Source of the DNA: Segatella copri
Lineage (GTDB): Bacteria; Bacteroidota; Bacteroidia; Bacteroidales; Bacteroidaceae
Reading direction: 5' to 3'
Length of the DNA stretch: 64,000 nt
Assembly: GCF_009495355.1 (NCBI RefSeq)
Contig: NZ_VZAD01000091.1
Coordinates: forward strand, 35,974-99,973
Shown: positions 17,443 to 27,348 of the stretch, piece by piece
Layout: every line of letters starts with the position of its first letter
Position numbering within the stretch: position 1 is the stretch's first letter
Made by a program: the position numbers and the translations under genes
Notes under the pieces: model-generated
Told to the model about the DNA's origin: nothing
Seen by the model: only the letters and a program-made list of their open reading frames with translations
Database searches by the model: none

Positions 17443-18651
17443 TTACATTTTTTGATCCAAATTCTTACCTTTTTCCTCATGCTCGAAATTAGGTATAAAC
17501 TTCTTGATTGATGTCACGATTTCTGCCTTGGTGAAGCCTGGTTCAGCAAAGATACCTTCCAACTCATCAAAGAACTGGTTAATCTCTGGCATCGGACGAC
17601 GGGTTGTTTCCTCTACTACACCGAGTGCAGAGAAACGAGTCATGTTGATTTTTTCACCAGGAACATAGAATTCCTCGTAAGCTTTCTCGCCTGTAGTATC
17701 ACTCTTGAAGTAAACAACAGGATAGTTGTCACTCTCATAATCCATATCTGCAGCATACTTCTTTGCCTCAGGATCGTTCTTACACTCCACCTTCTTAAAA
17801 CCTTCTGCCTTTACGAAGTCATCACAGATAGATGAGAAGGTAAGCATCTGCTCTTCACCCAACTTAGGGAAGAACACCTCACCGCCATTACCAAGGATAC
17901 AAGCCAACATACAAATCTGACCAGACTCCTCAGGAGATACAAAGTATCGCTTCACATCTGATGGGGCTGCCAAAGGCTGCTTCTTCTGCAAACGATGGAT
18001 CCATCCATCTGGCAAAGAACCATTAGAGAAAGCAACATTGGCAAAACGAGCTGTTGTTACTTTGAAATGCTCATTATAAGCCATTACCAAGTCTTCCATA
18101 ATGCGCTTGCTGGCTCCCATGATGTTGACTGGGTTAGCAGCCTTATCTGTAGATACGCAGAAGAAATGCTTTGGTGGGTACACGCAAAGCAAATCCATCA
18201 GTTTCTTTGCCTTGATGTCGTTGTTTTCGATGAGTGCTTGAACACTATACTTATCTTTCTCTGAACGTACATGCTTGTGGGCAGAGAAATTGGCTACAAT
18301 GTCAAAGCCCTTCTCCTCACGGAAAATACGTTCGAAGATTGGATCTGCAAAATTGAGGGTGTAGCAACGGAACTCATCAGGTACATAAAGTCCTTCTGTG
18401 CTTCGCACATCACGAACCAATTCTGCCAATCCGTTCTCATTCAAGTCTACAACAACTACGCTCTGTGGTTCAAAGCGAAGAACTGCCTTGATGAATGAAG
18501 AACCGATAGAACCAGCACCTCCAATCACACAAACTTTCTTGCCTTTTATTTCAGCTGAAAGTTTTTCCTTGTTTGCCTCAATATCCTGAGCAAACATACT
18601 CTTTTCACGCCGGGTCACATACTGACCTATGAATTTATTAAGATTGAACAT
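17443..18651 (-). CDS. legB: NDP-GlcNAc 4,6-dehydratase, LegB
   Basis: 402 aa short-chain dehydrogenase/reductase of the nucleoside-diphosphate-sugar epimerase class. CVIGGAGSIGSSFIKAVL (NAD-binding GxxGxxG at about 44-50) is followed by FSAHKHVRSEKD and STDKAANPVNIMGASKR. It removes water from the GlcNAc nucleotide to give the 4-keto-6-deoxy sugar that LegC aminates. It is first in the leg gene order, 67 bp after a GT2 gene reading the same way. A PseB-like alternative is less likely given LegC/I/G/F. Confidence 0.9.
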   Translation of the reverse strand: MFNLNKFIGQYVTRREKSMFAQDIEANKEKLSAEIKGKKVCVIGGAGSIGSSFIKAVLRFEPQSVVVVDLNENGLAELVRDVRSTEGLYVPDEFRCYTLNFADPIFERIFREEKGFDIVANFSAHKHVRSEKDKYSVQALIENNDIKAKKLMDLLCVYPPKHFFCVSTDKAANPVNIMGASKRIMEDLVMAYNEHFKVTTARFANVAFSNGSLPDGWIHRLQKKQPLAAPSDVKRYFVSPEESGQICMLACILGNGGEVFFPKLGEEQMLTFSSICDDFVKAEGFKKVECKNDPEAKKYAADMDYESDNYPVVYFKSDTTGEKAYEEFYVPGEKINMTRFSALGVVEETTRRPMPEINQFFDELEGIFAEPGFTKAEIVTSIKKFIPNFEHEEKGKNLDQKM

Positions 18652-18718
18652 ATTTATATTATGTTATTTGGATTATTAATCAGAGTGATATGAGCATCTG
18701 ATTTAAAATTTTTAATTA

Positions 18719-19696
18719 TCACCTAATAAGTTCTTTAACTTTTTGCAACAACATTTTTATATATCTTGCCTGCCTATAAAAACCCTTTATTGAAAGAATA
18801 AGAAAGAACTTTTCTTTTCCATTAAAGTTTTTCTGAACAAGAGGCAAGAAAGCAGAGAATCGCTTCTTAAATAATCTTGATGAATAATAATTATAACCAT
18901 TTTCAAAAGCACGAAAAATGATAGTCTTATCAAAAAACTCTATTATTTGTTCTTCTTGTACAATATTACTTTTACTAAGCAAATTTAAGAATAGTGCCTT
19001 CAATTTTATATCATGATTATAAGTATTATCATCATAATATCTAACTAATGTTGCCTTATTATTATATTGAACATAATGATAATAAGCTTTTGGAAGATAA
19101 GCTACCTTAATAGAATGCATTAATATCTTTGCATTTACATACAAATCTTCACAATAATAGATTCCAGAAGGAAATGAAATGTCAAAGTTGTTGTAACAAA
19201 CGCGTCTAACGAGTTTGTTACAACAACTGCCATGCAGTTGTTGGAACAGTTCTCGCAGAACTGTTGCAGAGTCAATATTACCCGGTTGTTGTTTATGGTA
19301 TATTTGTTGCTGACCTATGTTCTCAAAAAAATCACATATTACCATATCAGCATTACTTTCCACTGCTTTAAGATATAGTTCTTTAAGCATTGGCTGTTCA
19401 ACCCAATCATCAGGATCAATGTGGATAGTATATTCACCTTTCGACATATCAATTCCATCCTGACGGGCGGCACTAACACCCTGGTTCTGCTTATGCTTTA
19501 CCTTAAATCGTTTATCGTAGCGAGTGTATTCATCACAAATATCCCCACTCGCATCTGTACTACCATCATCAATCATTATGACCTCAAAATTCAAGAAAGT
19601 CTGTTCTCGTATGCTATCCAAGGTCTTTTTGATAGTTTTTTCTGCATTATAAACTGGTATTATAACACTAATCAATGGGTTCATATTATAGAACAT
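18719..19696 (-). CDS. glycosyltransferase family 2 (GT-A fold)
   Basis: 325 aa. The N-terminus has LISVIIPVYNAEKTIKKTL, MIDDGSTDASGDICDEY and the metal-binding IDPDDWVEQPML, the DxD region of GT2 enzymes. The C-terminal 100 residues are helical, without membrane segments. It starts in TAATG overlap with the stop of the GT4 gene upstream; a second Met at 19684 is an alternative start. It is an inverting transferase for an unknown sugar. Confidence 0.88.
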   Translation of the reverse strand: MFYNMNPLISVIIPVYNAEKTIKKTLDSIREQTFLNFEVIMIDDGSTDASGDICDEYTRYDKRFKVKHKQNQGVSAARQDGIDMSKGEYTIHIDPDDWVEQPMLKELYLKAVESNADMVICDFFENIGQQQIYHKQQPGNIDSATVLRELFQQLHGSCCNKLVRRVCYNNFDISFPSGIYYCEDLYVNAKILMHSIKVAYLPKAYYHYVQYNNKATLVRYYDDNTYNHDIKLKALFLNLLSKSNIVQEEQIIEFFDKTIIFRAFENGYNYYSSRLFKKRFSAFLPLVQKNFNGKEKFFLILSIKGFYRQARYIKMLLQKVKELIR

Positions 19697-20829
19697 TAGT
19701 CGAACAAATTATTTAATTGAGCAATTATTCCTTGATTATCATAGACAAACCTTGCCACATACTGTTTTGCAGAAGCATACACCCCTTCTTCATCATTTGC
19801 TAATTTACATATCAACAAAGGCATATCCTCCAAAGGACATACAAAGCCACACCCCTCAGAAATAATCTCGCTTGCAGAAGGATAGTCATTTGCCATCACA
19901 GGAATACCTAAAGTCTGTGCTTCGTTAATAACCGTAGGATATGCCTCGGAATAAGATGTTGAAACTAACAAATCAGATTGTTTAATGTAGGGATAAGGAT
20001 TATCCTTTTCCCCCAACATTTTCACGTAATTTTCCATCCCATTATCTATAATGGCTTTATTTATTTCATCATTGCATTCTGCACCCGAAGCTATTATATA
20101 CCAACATACATTTTTCACTCCTTGTTCTACAACTTGACGCATGATTTCTGGTATCTTATCAAATTGTTTTACTTTTGTGGAACGCCCTATTGATATAATC
20201 CTAAAAATGTTCTCTTTTGTTTGTGGGTAATCAGAGACTTCATTTCCTGCTTGTTTTTTGATGAAATCCATATCAAGGAAATTATGGATGACCTTCACTT
20301 TACCTGAAAAGTGTGGCATCAATTCCAAAAATGATTTCTTTACGATAGAAGATACGCCAACCACAACATCCATCATCTCATAATAGCGACCGTATGTTTT
20401 TATCATATCACGTCCCAAAATCTTTGGGTCACAATGAAACCATGTTATCCTTTTAGCATTAGAAAAATATGAAGCAAACTCTACAGTCATCCCTTCATGA
20501 TAAGCCACCACCACATCAAAGTTATATTTTTTTTGGAGATATGCAACCTCATAACGATACAAGAAGCCGAAATTGTAAGCATTCGTCAGTTTGTTATAGG
20601 CACCCATTATTTTTCTTGTATAAACATTGTCATGTAGAAGACAGTACAACTTGCTCTTTTTCACGATACGGTCGGCAAAAACTTTCTTGTAATAATCTCC
20701 TCCATCCTCATATAAGCTATATATGAATATCTCATAATTGGTCTGAGGAAAAAAGCCCAACAAATTTTCCAAACATTTTGTTATGCCTCCCTGAGTATAT
20801 TCCTGTATGATAAATAATATCCTTTTCAT
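19696..20829 (-). CDS. glycosyltransferase family 4
   Basis: 377 aa GT-B enzyme. The donor domain contains FRIISIGRSTKVKQFDKIPE, MLGEKDNPYPYIKQSDLLVS and SYSEAYPTVINEAQTLGIPV with the E(x7)E pattern. The N-terminal RILFIIQEYTQGGITKCLEN is typical of GT4 acceptor domains. It overlaps the sialyltransferase-like gene by 4 bp and is followed by the GT2 gene, so three transferases are translationally coupled. Confidence 0.88.
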   Translation of the reverse strand: MKRILFIIQEYTQGGITKCLENLLGFFPQTNYEIFIYSLYEDGGDYYKKVFADRIVKKSKLYCLLHDNVYTRKIMGAYNKLTNAYNFGFLYRYEVAYLQKKYNFDVVVAYHEGMTVEFASYFSNAKRITWFHCDPKILGRDMIKTYGRYYEMMDVVVGVSSIVKKSFLELMPHFSGKVKVIHNFLDMDFIKKQAGNEVSDYPQTKENIFRIISIGRSTKVKQFDKIPEIMRQVVEQGVKNVCWYIIASGAECNDEINKAIIDNGMENYVKMLGEKDNPYPYIKQSDLLVSTSYSEAYPTVINEAQTLGIPVMANDYPSASEIISEGCGFVCPLEDMPLLICKLANDEEGVYASAKQYVARFVYDNQGIIAQLNNLFD

Positions 20830-21959
20830 GCTTTGTTTGCTGAAAGATTAGAGATTAAATCAAAAAGTGAAATGATTCGCTTATAAAAATCAAATTCATG
20901 ACCAACTGCTTTTACACATTCTTCATTCAACAGAGGAAGAAGACTGACAAACTCTTGCTTAGGGAACAAATATCCATTGTAAGCATAAGTCGATGAGAAG
21001 AAGAAATATATCTTTTCAAACGTCATATATTGAAGATAAATCTCAACTGGTAAATTTATGTCTTCCGACAATACGACAGTTTTGATTTTCGTTGCTTTAA
21101 GTTTTTCCAACAGATTTTTCCTAAACACGGCGTTATCTCTTGGATGAAACTTCACATACACTGTCACATCAGAAGGTAGTGCTTCTAAGGCATTGGTTAT
21201 AACGTTTATATAAATCTCCTCGAAATTTTCGATTTCCCAATAAGCCTCATCCAAAGGCTGAGTCAACAATAACACTTGGTGCAATCCATTTGCATCACCC
21301 ACACATGAATCTATATACCGCTTTAGCTTATCCGAAAATTCAATATGAGGTTTGACTATATGCTCTTTCTCACCATGAAAGACAGGCAACATGCTATATC
21401 TTGCATCCATAGGAAAATTCTCATCAAGTGCTTTCCCTGGTTGATAACGCCATTTGGCAAAACTAACATGATACAAAGGAAGATAATATGTCAAATCTCG
21501 CAACAGCACTTTCAGTTTGAAAGCCAAAGAGTTGTTTGACCTATAGTCTTCCTTGATATAATGCGCCAATCCCTCCTCATAATATGCGATTTTATATCCT
21601 AAATGAGAGAATACTTTAGCAGTAAACCGAATAGACTGGTTTTTGTTTTCCCCTAAGAAAAAAGTATCTATCTGATTATCTCTAGCTATCCCTTTCAGCC
21701 ATTTATAATTAGAATAGGCTTTTTTCACATCCTGTAAGTTTCTTATTACCAATCCATCCCAAGAGGGTAATTCTGGCAACACATAAGTTTTTCCCCATAA
21801 AGAATCGATTTTAAGAATCTTGTATATTTCAAGGAAATGCTTATTGTTTCCTACATATCCCTCTACCAATACACTTTCCTCTAATCCTTCTTGACGCGCA
21901 ATGAGTTGAGCCACCAAGAATTGGAAAGGAGTATAAACAAAAAATAATGCTTTCATCAT
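20826..21959 (-). CDS. sialyltransferase-like (polysialyltransferase/GT52-type) glycosyltransferase
   Basis: 377 aa. Three features match bacterial sialyltransferases: an acidic-acidic-Gly motif IAYYEEGLAHY (EEG at 128-130), the HP motif YVKFHPRD (272-273) and a C-terminal Ser pair in FFFSSTYAYNG (322-323). The start MKALFFVYTPFQFLVAQLI is also typical. Since the locus makes a legionaminic-type acid, the likely donor is CMP-Leg (or CMP-Neu5Ac). This is the best candidate for the nonulosonate transferase of the locus. Family assignment is by motif only. Confidence 0.72.
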   Translation of the reverse strand: MMKALFFVYTPFQFLVAQLIARQEGLEESVLVEGYVGNNKHFLEIYKILKIDSLWGKTYVLPELPSWDGLVIRNLQDVKKAYSNYKWLKGIARDNQIDTFFLGENKNQSIRFTAKVFSHLGYKIAYYEEGLAHYIKEDYRSNNSLAFKLKVLLRDLTYYLPLYHVSFAKWRYQPGKALDENFPMDARYSMLPVFHGEKEHIVKPHIEFSDKLKRYIDSCVGDANGLHQVLLLTQPLDEAYWEIENFEEIYINVITNALEALPSDVTVYVKFHPRDNAVFRKNLLEKLKATKIKTVVLSEDINLPVEIYLQYMTFEKIYFFFSSTYAYNGYLFPKQEFVSLLPLLNEECVKAVGHEFDFYKRIISLFDLISNLSANKA

Positions 21960-21960
21960 T

Positions 21961-22993
21961 TTACATTTTCTTTTTCAACCTCAATGCCAAGGGGTGTTCT
22001 ATAATACCATGGCCTAATGAAGCAAAACAAAAACAAAGCAAAAGGGCTATTAAGAACAAACAGATGTGCTTGGTCAAATCAAAATATGCAGATATATTTA
22101 AGGTTAGCTTAAACACAAACAGTTGCATCAAGAAAAACGCATAAGATATATCCGCACAGTATTTCAAAATTTTATTCTTGGCAAGCTGAGGTTTTGTTGT
22201 ATGTGCCAATAATTGCCAAGCAAAGAAAGGAAGCAATACTGCGCTATAGCTCATATATGTGACATGAGGGATTTGTATTTTTAGCAACAACATAACAACA
22301 CCTACAATAAAGACATAAGAGGCTAATATGCTTATTTTCTTATTCAGCCATCCATACTTAATTTGCAAGCTTTTTACATTTACAGCCATGACAATTCCCA
22401 TCAAGAACTCCAGAAATCGAAAGAACGGATTACTGTAAATCTGTTCTATATGAAAGATATATACTATCCATGGTGACAGTAATAGAACCAAATACGCCAT
22501 AGAAATGACAAAACAAAGACACTTTTTAGAAATGGTTCTTATCAACAATATTGCCAAAGGGAAAAGAAGATAACAGATAACAATACATGACACGAACCAA
22601 GTTCCACCATTATGAGTAACAGTCATTAAAGAAGGAAATACAGATTGTATCCCAAACAGTTCAACTGGTAATATCAGCAAGTTCTGCAACAACGTCTCTT
22701 CACCGAATATGGGGGGGGTATAGTATTACACATACTATATAAAGAGGCAATACCGATACCAAACGTTTTTTATAGAATGTCAATAATGCTGCTCCATCCA
22801 TAGGAAGTTCTTTGTATTTCAGCCCCAAGACATAGCCAGACATCATAAAGAAAAGTGTCATATAGACAGCTCCTTCACTAACAAATGATGTTAGTTTTCC
22901 AAAAGAACAACCTAAATGCATCCAAGAATGGAACAAGAACACCATGAATACGGTATATACCCGAAGATAATCCAATCCTATTATTCGCTTCAT
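21961..22993 (-). pseudogene. acyltransferase 3 gene, frameshifted at a C8 tract (phase-variable OFF)
   Basis: The first 97 codons (22993 to 22700) encode the usual N-terminus MKRIIGLDYLRVYTVFMVF with conserved His and FFMMSGYVLGLKY, ending at TGA just after eight C on the coding strand. The rest of the enzyme continues in the next frame to 21961 (LPLAILLIRT and further TM segments). With seven or ten C the frame reads ILYPPIFGEETLLQ and joins exactly to that second part. The protein would be about 343 aa with about ten TM segments. It is either a phase-variable O-acyltransferase caught OFF or a tract-length sequencing error. Confidence 0.85.
22711..22718. repeat. G8/C8 homopolymer at acyltransferase frameshift
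   Basis: Eight G on the plus strand, C8 on the coding strand. Removing one base restores one long reading frame in the acyltransferase gene 21961-22993. Confidence 0.92.
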
Positions 22994-23001
22994 ATTGCTA
23001 T

Positions 23002-24072
23002 TTAAGAATTATAAATCCGAATTATCTCGTCTTCCCATGTGCCAACCAATTGTGCCCAATCGAAACTCTTGCCTAATTCAATCGCCTTATCCGACATAGC
23101 TTTCAATTTTGCAGGATTATCACAAAGTGCAGCTATAACATTTTTTGCCTCTTCGTATGTATCAACCACAAAACCATTTTCGCCATTGTTTATCCATTCT
23201 GTAGCCCCATAATCAGAATAGCAAAGTGTTGGACAACCTGCACACGCCGTTTCAAATGTCACCTTACCAAAACCTTCCGCTCTGGAGGTAAAATACATCA
23301 AATCCATTTTTCGTAATAGATTAGCCAACTCTGTATGATTCAGTTTGCCATGATAAGTAATGTTGGTTAGAGCGTTATCTTCCAAATAGTCCTCTAATTT
23401 TGTACCATTCCATAGTGCATTTGTACCAATAATATGGAATTGAATTTGAGGAAATTCTTTAGACATATCAAAAAAGTCCTCTATTCCCTTATTGACAAGG
23501 TTATTGCCTATAAAACAAATATTTCTCAACTTGCCGTCTCTCAATTCATTTTGACAGTTTAGAAACTTTTGAGTTTCCACACCAAGATATAGAATTGTAT
23601 CAGCAAACTGAAAATGATGCCTTCTTCCTACATCTTCCTTTATATGTTGAGTAATAGCATAGAGATATGGAGAAACCCTTCTGAAAGAATGAAGATACCT
23701 TTCCGCATTCTTAGCTTTCTTTATATCAGACTCTACAAGGATACCTTCTACTGTTGTAAAAAGCTTTTTGCGAAATAACTTGGCTGTAATATACGCCAAC
23801 GTATTGTATTCACATTTTACCCAATATACCACATCACATTGAATAATCCCTTTTACCACAGCCCACCATCCCAAACTGCGCATGTGAGGACTCATCTTGA
23901 TATACCTAACCCCTTCTTCCTCTACAAAATCAGTAGCATTGGGATATGGGTACAAGATGGTAGAAACCTCAAATTTATCTTTGTCAAGATGCTTAGATAA
24001 AGAACGACAATTGATGTTTTGGGCAGCTTGATAATTGACGAATGCACCCAAGAATATTTTTATTTTTTTCAT
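23002..24072 (-). CDS. glycosyltransferase family 4
   Basis: 356 aa GT-B fold. NICFIGNNLVNKGIEDFF marks the start of the donor domain, and YFTSRAEGFGKVTFETACAG gives the E(x7)E nucleotide-sugar motif. The N-terminus KKIKIFLGAFVNYQAAQN is the acceptor side. It starts 2 bp after the GT2 gene upstream and is followed 8 bp later by the frameshifted acyltransferase. Sugar unknown. Confidence 0.87.
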   Translation of the reverse strand: MKKIKIFLGAFVNYQAAQNINCRSLSKHLDKDKFEVSTILYPYPNATDFVEEEGVRYIKMSPHMRSLGWWAVVKGIIQCDVVYWVKCEYNTLAYITAKLFRKKLFTTVEGILVESDIKKAKNAERYLHSFRRVSPYLYAITQHIKEDVGRRHHFQFADTILYLGVETQKFLNCQNELRDGKLRNICFIGNNLVNKGIEDFFDMSKEFPQIQFHIIGTNALWNGTKLEDYLEDNALTNITYHGKLNHTELANLLRKMDLMYFTSRAEGFGKVTFETACAGCPTLCYSDYGATEWINNGENGFVVDTYEEAKNVIAALCDNPAKLKAMSDKAIELGKSFDWAQLVGTWEDEIIRIYNS

Positions 24073-24074
24073 TT

Positions 24075-24998
24075 CTATTGCTCTTTTTTCAAGTAATTAT
24101 CTATTGTCAAGTAATAGATAGTTGTTTTTATAAAGTGTGAAAGCTTATTATTGCGGTTATGAGCCAACTTCACGATTAGATGAAATTGCAAGAATGCCAT
24201 CCAAAAGGATTGATGATAAACGATATTCCACCAAGGGATATGCTTGTTCACAACTTTTCGATGATAGAGGAGTGAACTTTCCTTGAATCTCACATTATAC
24301 ACCTTATCTGTCGATGGATGCGTAATACTTTCACTGATACGGTAGAGGAAGCAAGGCTTTTTCAATAGATAAAACTTATATCCCATGTAAGTTAGTTTGA
24401 AAAAGAGAGGAGCATCCTCAAACATCGAGAAGCGTTCATCATATCCACCAACCTTTTCCAAAACTTTTCGACGTATAAAATATCCGATAGTTGCCTCTAT
24501 AAAGGTATGAAGAATAAGCTTTTTTCGGATTTCAGGATTTTCCTCTTCATAAAATGTAGCAAGTTCAGATTTAGGATGCAAAGGACCTATTATTTCTTTA
24601 CCATTTACTTCCGTGAATGAATTATACTGTGAAACTATAATACTTTTCTCTGGTGTGACAAAATCCATAACTGCACTAATTGCATGAGGCAAAAATAAAT
24701 CATCACCACCAAAAATCTTCACCCATTCACCACTGCATGACCTCCAACCTCTGTTAACATTACCTGTAACACCTGTATTATTTGATGTGGTGATAATTTT
24801 AGGCTTTACAAAGCGATTTCTATGATTGTTAATCCACTCTTCACAAACTGCGACTGTATTATCAGAAGAGTTATCATCCGAAATTATCAATTCTATTTTT
24901 TCATAATCTTGCATCCTCACACTTTCAAGTGTTTGCAAAATCGTCTGAGATGAATTATATGTAACAACTACCACAGACACTAATGGATACTCTTTCAT
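24075..24998 (-). CDS. glycosyltransferase family 2
   Basis: 307 aa. PLVSVVVVTYNSSQTILQTL, IISDDNSSDNTVAVC and KIFGGDDLFLPHAI give the GT-A nucleotide and metal sites; YDERFSMFEDAPLFFKL supplies the catalytic-base region (ED). It overlaps the flippase gene by 4 bp. A cytoplasmic, membrane-associated inverting transferase. Confidence 0.88.
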   Translation of the reverse strand: MKEYPLVSVVVVTYNSSQTILQTLESVRMQDYEKIELIISDDNSSDNTVAVCEEWINNHRNRFVKPKIITTSNNTGVTGNVNRGWRSCSGEWVKIFGGDDLFLPHAISAVMDFVTPEKSIIVSQYNSFTEVNGKEIIGPLHPKSELATFYEEENPEIRKKLILHTFIEATIGYFIRRKVLEKVGGYDERFSMFEDAPLFFKLTYMGYKFYLLKKPCFLYRISESITHPSTDKVYNVRFKESSLLYHRKVVNKHIPWWNIVYHQSFWMAFLQFHLIVKLAHNRNNKLSHFIKTTIYYLTIDNYLKKEQ

Positions 24999-26467
24999 TT
25001 CTTTAAAATTTTAGTTTTAACAACTTGATAAAGACCAGTTTTTTTATTGAGTAAATAGAGATAATATACCAATACTGCACAAGCAATAATAGAAGAACTG
25101 AAATAATAGATAATTCCTTCTGTTGTCATATCTAATACTAACATTACACCTAATACCACAAAAGAAAGAAACGTCAAATGTTTTAATTCCTTAGACATCG
25201 AATACTGGTATCTTTTAACATCGACATAAGAAATTACTATATAGTATAATAAATAATTAACTACAAAAGACCAAGCTAACCCTATCAATCCCCATAGATA
25301 ATAAAAAGATACAGAAAGTATCAAGTTGACTCCATTAGAATATCCCCCTTCTAAAAAAAGATATATTTTTTTGTCTCCTTTTGCAAATGATGCATATCCT
25401 AATGCATAAGCTGCAGTTTTCAACAACATACCTAAACATACAATACGAATAAATGAAGTTATGACCAAAAACTCGCTGCTCAACAGTATTCTGATCACTA
25501 TAGGGGCTATAATAATAAATATTGATAAAATAGGCATAGTAAGAAGCAATAGTATTTCACTTTGCTCATTGATTGTCTCACTCATTTTTTCTCTATCATT
25601 CATAACACCTGCTAAGCGCGGATAATAATCAGCAGCCATAGCCGCATAAACCATACCTATTACTTGTAAAGTGATACCCATAGCTGCATTAAAAAAGCCT
25701 ATGTCTGATAATCCACCTAAACGAGATATCGAAATATTTATGAGATAAGTTACAAGCTGTCCAACAAGACTTGCTACAATCATAGCTACGCCTAATGTTA
25801 CCATTGGCCGCCCATATTTATATATTTCGTGTAAGGACACATATTTGGTCCTAATTTTAAGTTTTCTTGCATAAAAGAAAGTTATAACATAATTTGCAAA
25901 TGTAGAAATAATAAGACCAGGAACTATACCATCAATTCCCCAAAAATAAAATAGCGGAATACTGGTTAAGAGAGATACGATAGAGCCTATAATACCACAT
26001 GATGCAGTATCCTTAATTTTACGCATAGATACCAGCAAAGCATTGTTACCTGAACTGAGCAAAGTAAAAAGGACGATCAAAGAAAGAAAACAATAATCTA
26101 TGGTATGTTCATTGGTTTTAAATGCCCACTCACTAAAGAAATGCGATAATAATATAACAAATATTGTTCCTGCTATAGCAGAAAACAACAAAATTCTTTT
26201 ATAAACACTTACAATCAGAGTAAATCTTTCTATATCTCCATTTTCTCGACAAGAACTCAATTCACGAACAACACTTGTACCAATTCCCAAACCAAATATT
26301 GTAATAACCATTGTCAGGGAAGACATATACATCGAAGACAATCCCATGCCTGTACTTCCTATCAAAATAGCTACAAACTTGGAACGTATAATTGTTACAA
26401 ACATTGACAACACTTGGGTTCCCCCAAATATTGACGTTGCTTTTAATATACTTCTATATTGTGCCAT
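24995..26467 (-). CDS. wzx: oligosaccharide repeat-unit flippase (Wzx, MOP superfamily)
   Basis: 490 aa with about 12-14 hydrophobic segments. The start SILKATSIFGGTQVLSMFV and GSTGMGLSSMYMSSLTMVI are typical of polysaccharide biosynthesis flippases. It moves the lipid-linked repeat unit across the inner membrane for the polymerase at 4596-5792. Its ATG overlaps the stop of the GT11 gene by one base (TAATG), and its own end overlaps the GT2 gene. Confidence 0.85.
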   Translation of the reverse strand: MAQYRSILKATSIFGGTQVLSMFVTIIRSKFVAILIGSTGMGLSSMYMSSLTMVITIFGLGIGTSVVRELSSCRENGDIERFTLIVSVYKRILLFSAIAGTIFVILLSHFFSEWAFKTNEHTIDYCFLSLIVLFTLLSSGNNALLVSMRKIKDTASCGIIGSIVSLLTSIPLFYFWGIDGIVPGLIISTFANYVITFFYARKLKIRTKYVSLHEIYKYGRPMVTLGVAMIVASLVGQLVTYLINISISRLGGLSDIGFFNAAMGITLQVIGMVYAAMAADYYPRLAGVMNDREKMSETINEQSEILLLLTMPILSIFIIIAPIVIRILLSSEFLVITSFIRIVCLGMLLKTAAYALGYASFAKGDKKIYLFLEGGYSNGVNLILSVSFYYLWGLIGLAWSFVVNYLLYYIVISYVDVKRYQYSMSKELKHLTFLSFVVLGVMLVLDMTTEGIIYYFSSSIIACAVLVYYLYLLNKKTGLYQVVKTKILKK

Positions 26468-27348
26468 TAATTAATAAATTCAATTTTATCATGAACGTTA
26501 GACCAATTTTTGCGTTCTATTTCATCATCATACACATAAATTTTACCATCCATATCAGAGTTTAAAAAGCCACCAAATTTTCCTAAACTGCCTTTACTGG
26601 TAATTTGAAACTTGCAGGCACTAATTAAAAACATATCCATATAGCCTCTATCAGAACCATTTATATCGACTAAATAATATGAATTTTCACAGGGTAATTC
26701 TTGAATCATATTATTTTTAACCCATTCGGGTTCGTCAGAGAATATGTAGCAGTTTAATCTGCCTTTTTCTTCTTGTATTTTATGAAGAACTTTTATAAAG
26801 TAATCAGTATTAACAGGAGCGCCATAAGCTCCATTTGTTACCGCAAGATCTCCCCTTCTCACATGGATAGCAACTGTGTTACTCTTTGTAAGAATTTCAT
26901 TAAATAATTTATTGTTTTCAGAATCAAGTACTGATTTCCTAAATTTGAAAAATCTATGAAAATCTTTTCTATACATTGATTGATCATTAGCATAATAGCC
27001 TTCCATATAAGTAGGAGCTTTGGCAATTTGGTATGAAGAAGACGAAAAGGCTAACCTGGAATAGAAAAAAATTTCATGTTTCTTAGCTACACATACGTCC
27101 AAATCAGGAAAAGCCTTTAATAAATCAAAATTACGTGCGAATTTTCCTGTTAAATCTTTACCATTTTTTTTAAACCAGTCTAAATCATATTTTACCAAGA
27201 ATCCTTTCTCCTTGAGTTGTTGTCCTATTAGGAAAAAATGCATTTGAGAACAGATTCCGCCATCAACTCGTACAATTATCATCTTCTTTAAGAGATGAAA
27301 ACGAATTAAAACTTTTGCCAGTAATCTTATCAAGCTATCTGTCATCAT
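26467..27348 (-). CDS. GT11 fucosyltransferase (alpha-1,2-fucosyltransferase family)
   Basis: 293 aa. The GT11 signature [11 protein letters not shown] (HxRRGD) is present mid-protein, and the N-terminus has [19 protein letters not shown], a variant of the usual GGLGNQMFQY start. [13 protein letters not shown] near the C-terminus is the conserved S-x-F-S-W-equivalent region, somewhat changed. It would transfer fucose or a related 6-deoxyhexose, possibly the dTDP-3-amino sugar made by the neighbouring genes, though GT11 members normally use GDP-fucose. Overlaps its neighbours by 4 and 1 bp. Confidence 0.82.
   Translation of the reverse strand: MMTDSLIRLLAKVLIRFHLLKKMIIVRVDGGICSQMHFFLIGQQLKEKGFLVKYDLDWFKKNGKDLTGKFARNFDLLKAFPDLDVCVAKKHEIFFYSRLAFSSSSYQIAKAPTYMEGYYANDQSMYRKDFHRFFKFRKSVLDSENNKLFNEILTKSNTVAIHVRRGDLAVTNGAYGAPVNTDYFIKVLHKIQEEKGRLNCYIFSDEPEWVKNNMIQELPCENSYYLVDINGSDRGYMDMFLISACKFQITSKGSLGKFGGFLNSDMDGKIYVYDDEIERKNWSNVHDKIEFIN

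Noticed and set aside
20527..20534. T8 run in a GT4 gene as another phase-variation tract
   Set aside because: Short A/T runs are common in this AT-rich DNA and the frame is intact; no evidence for switching.
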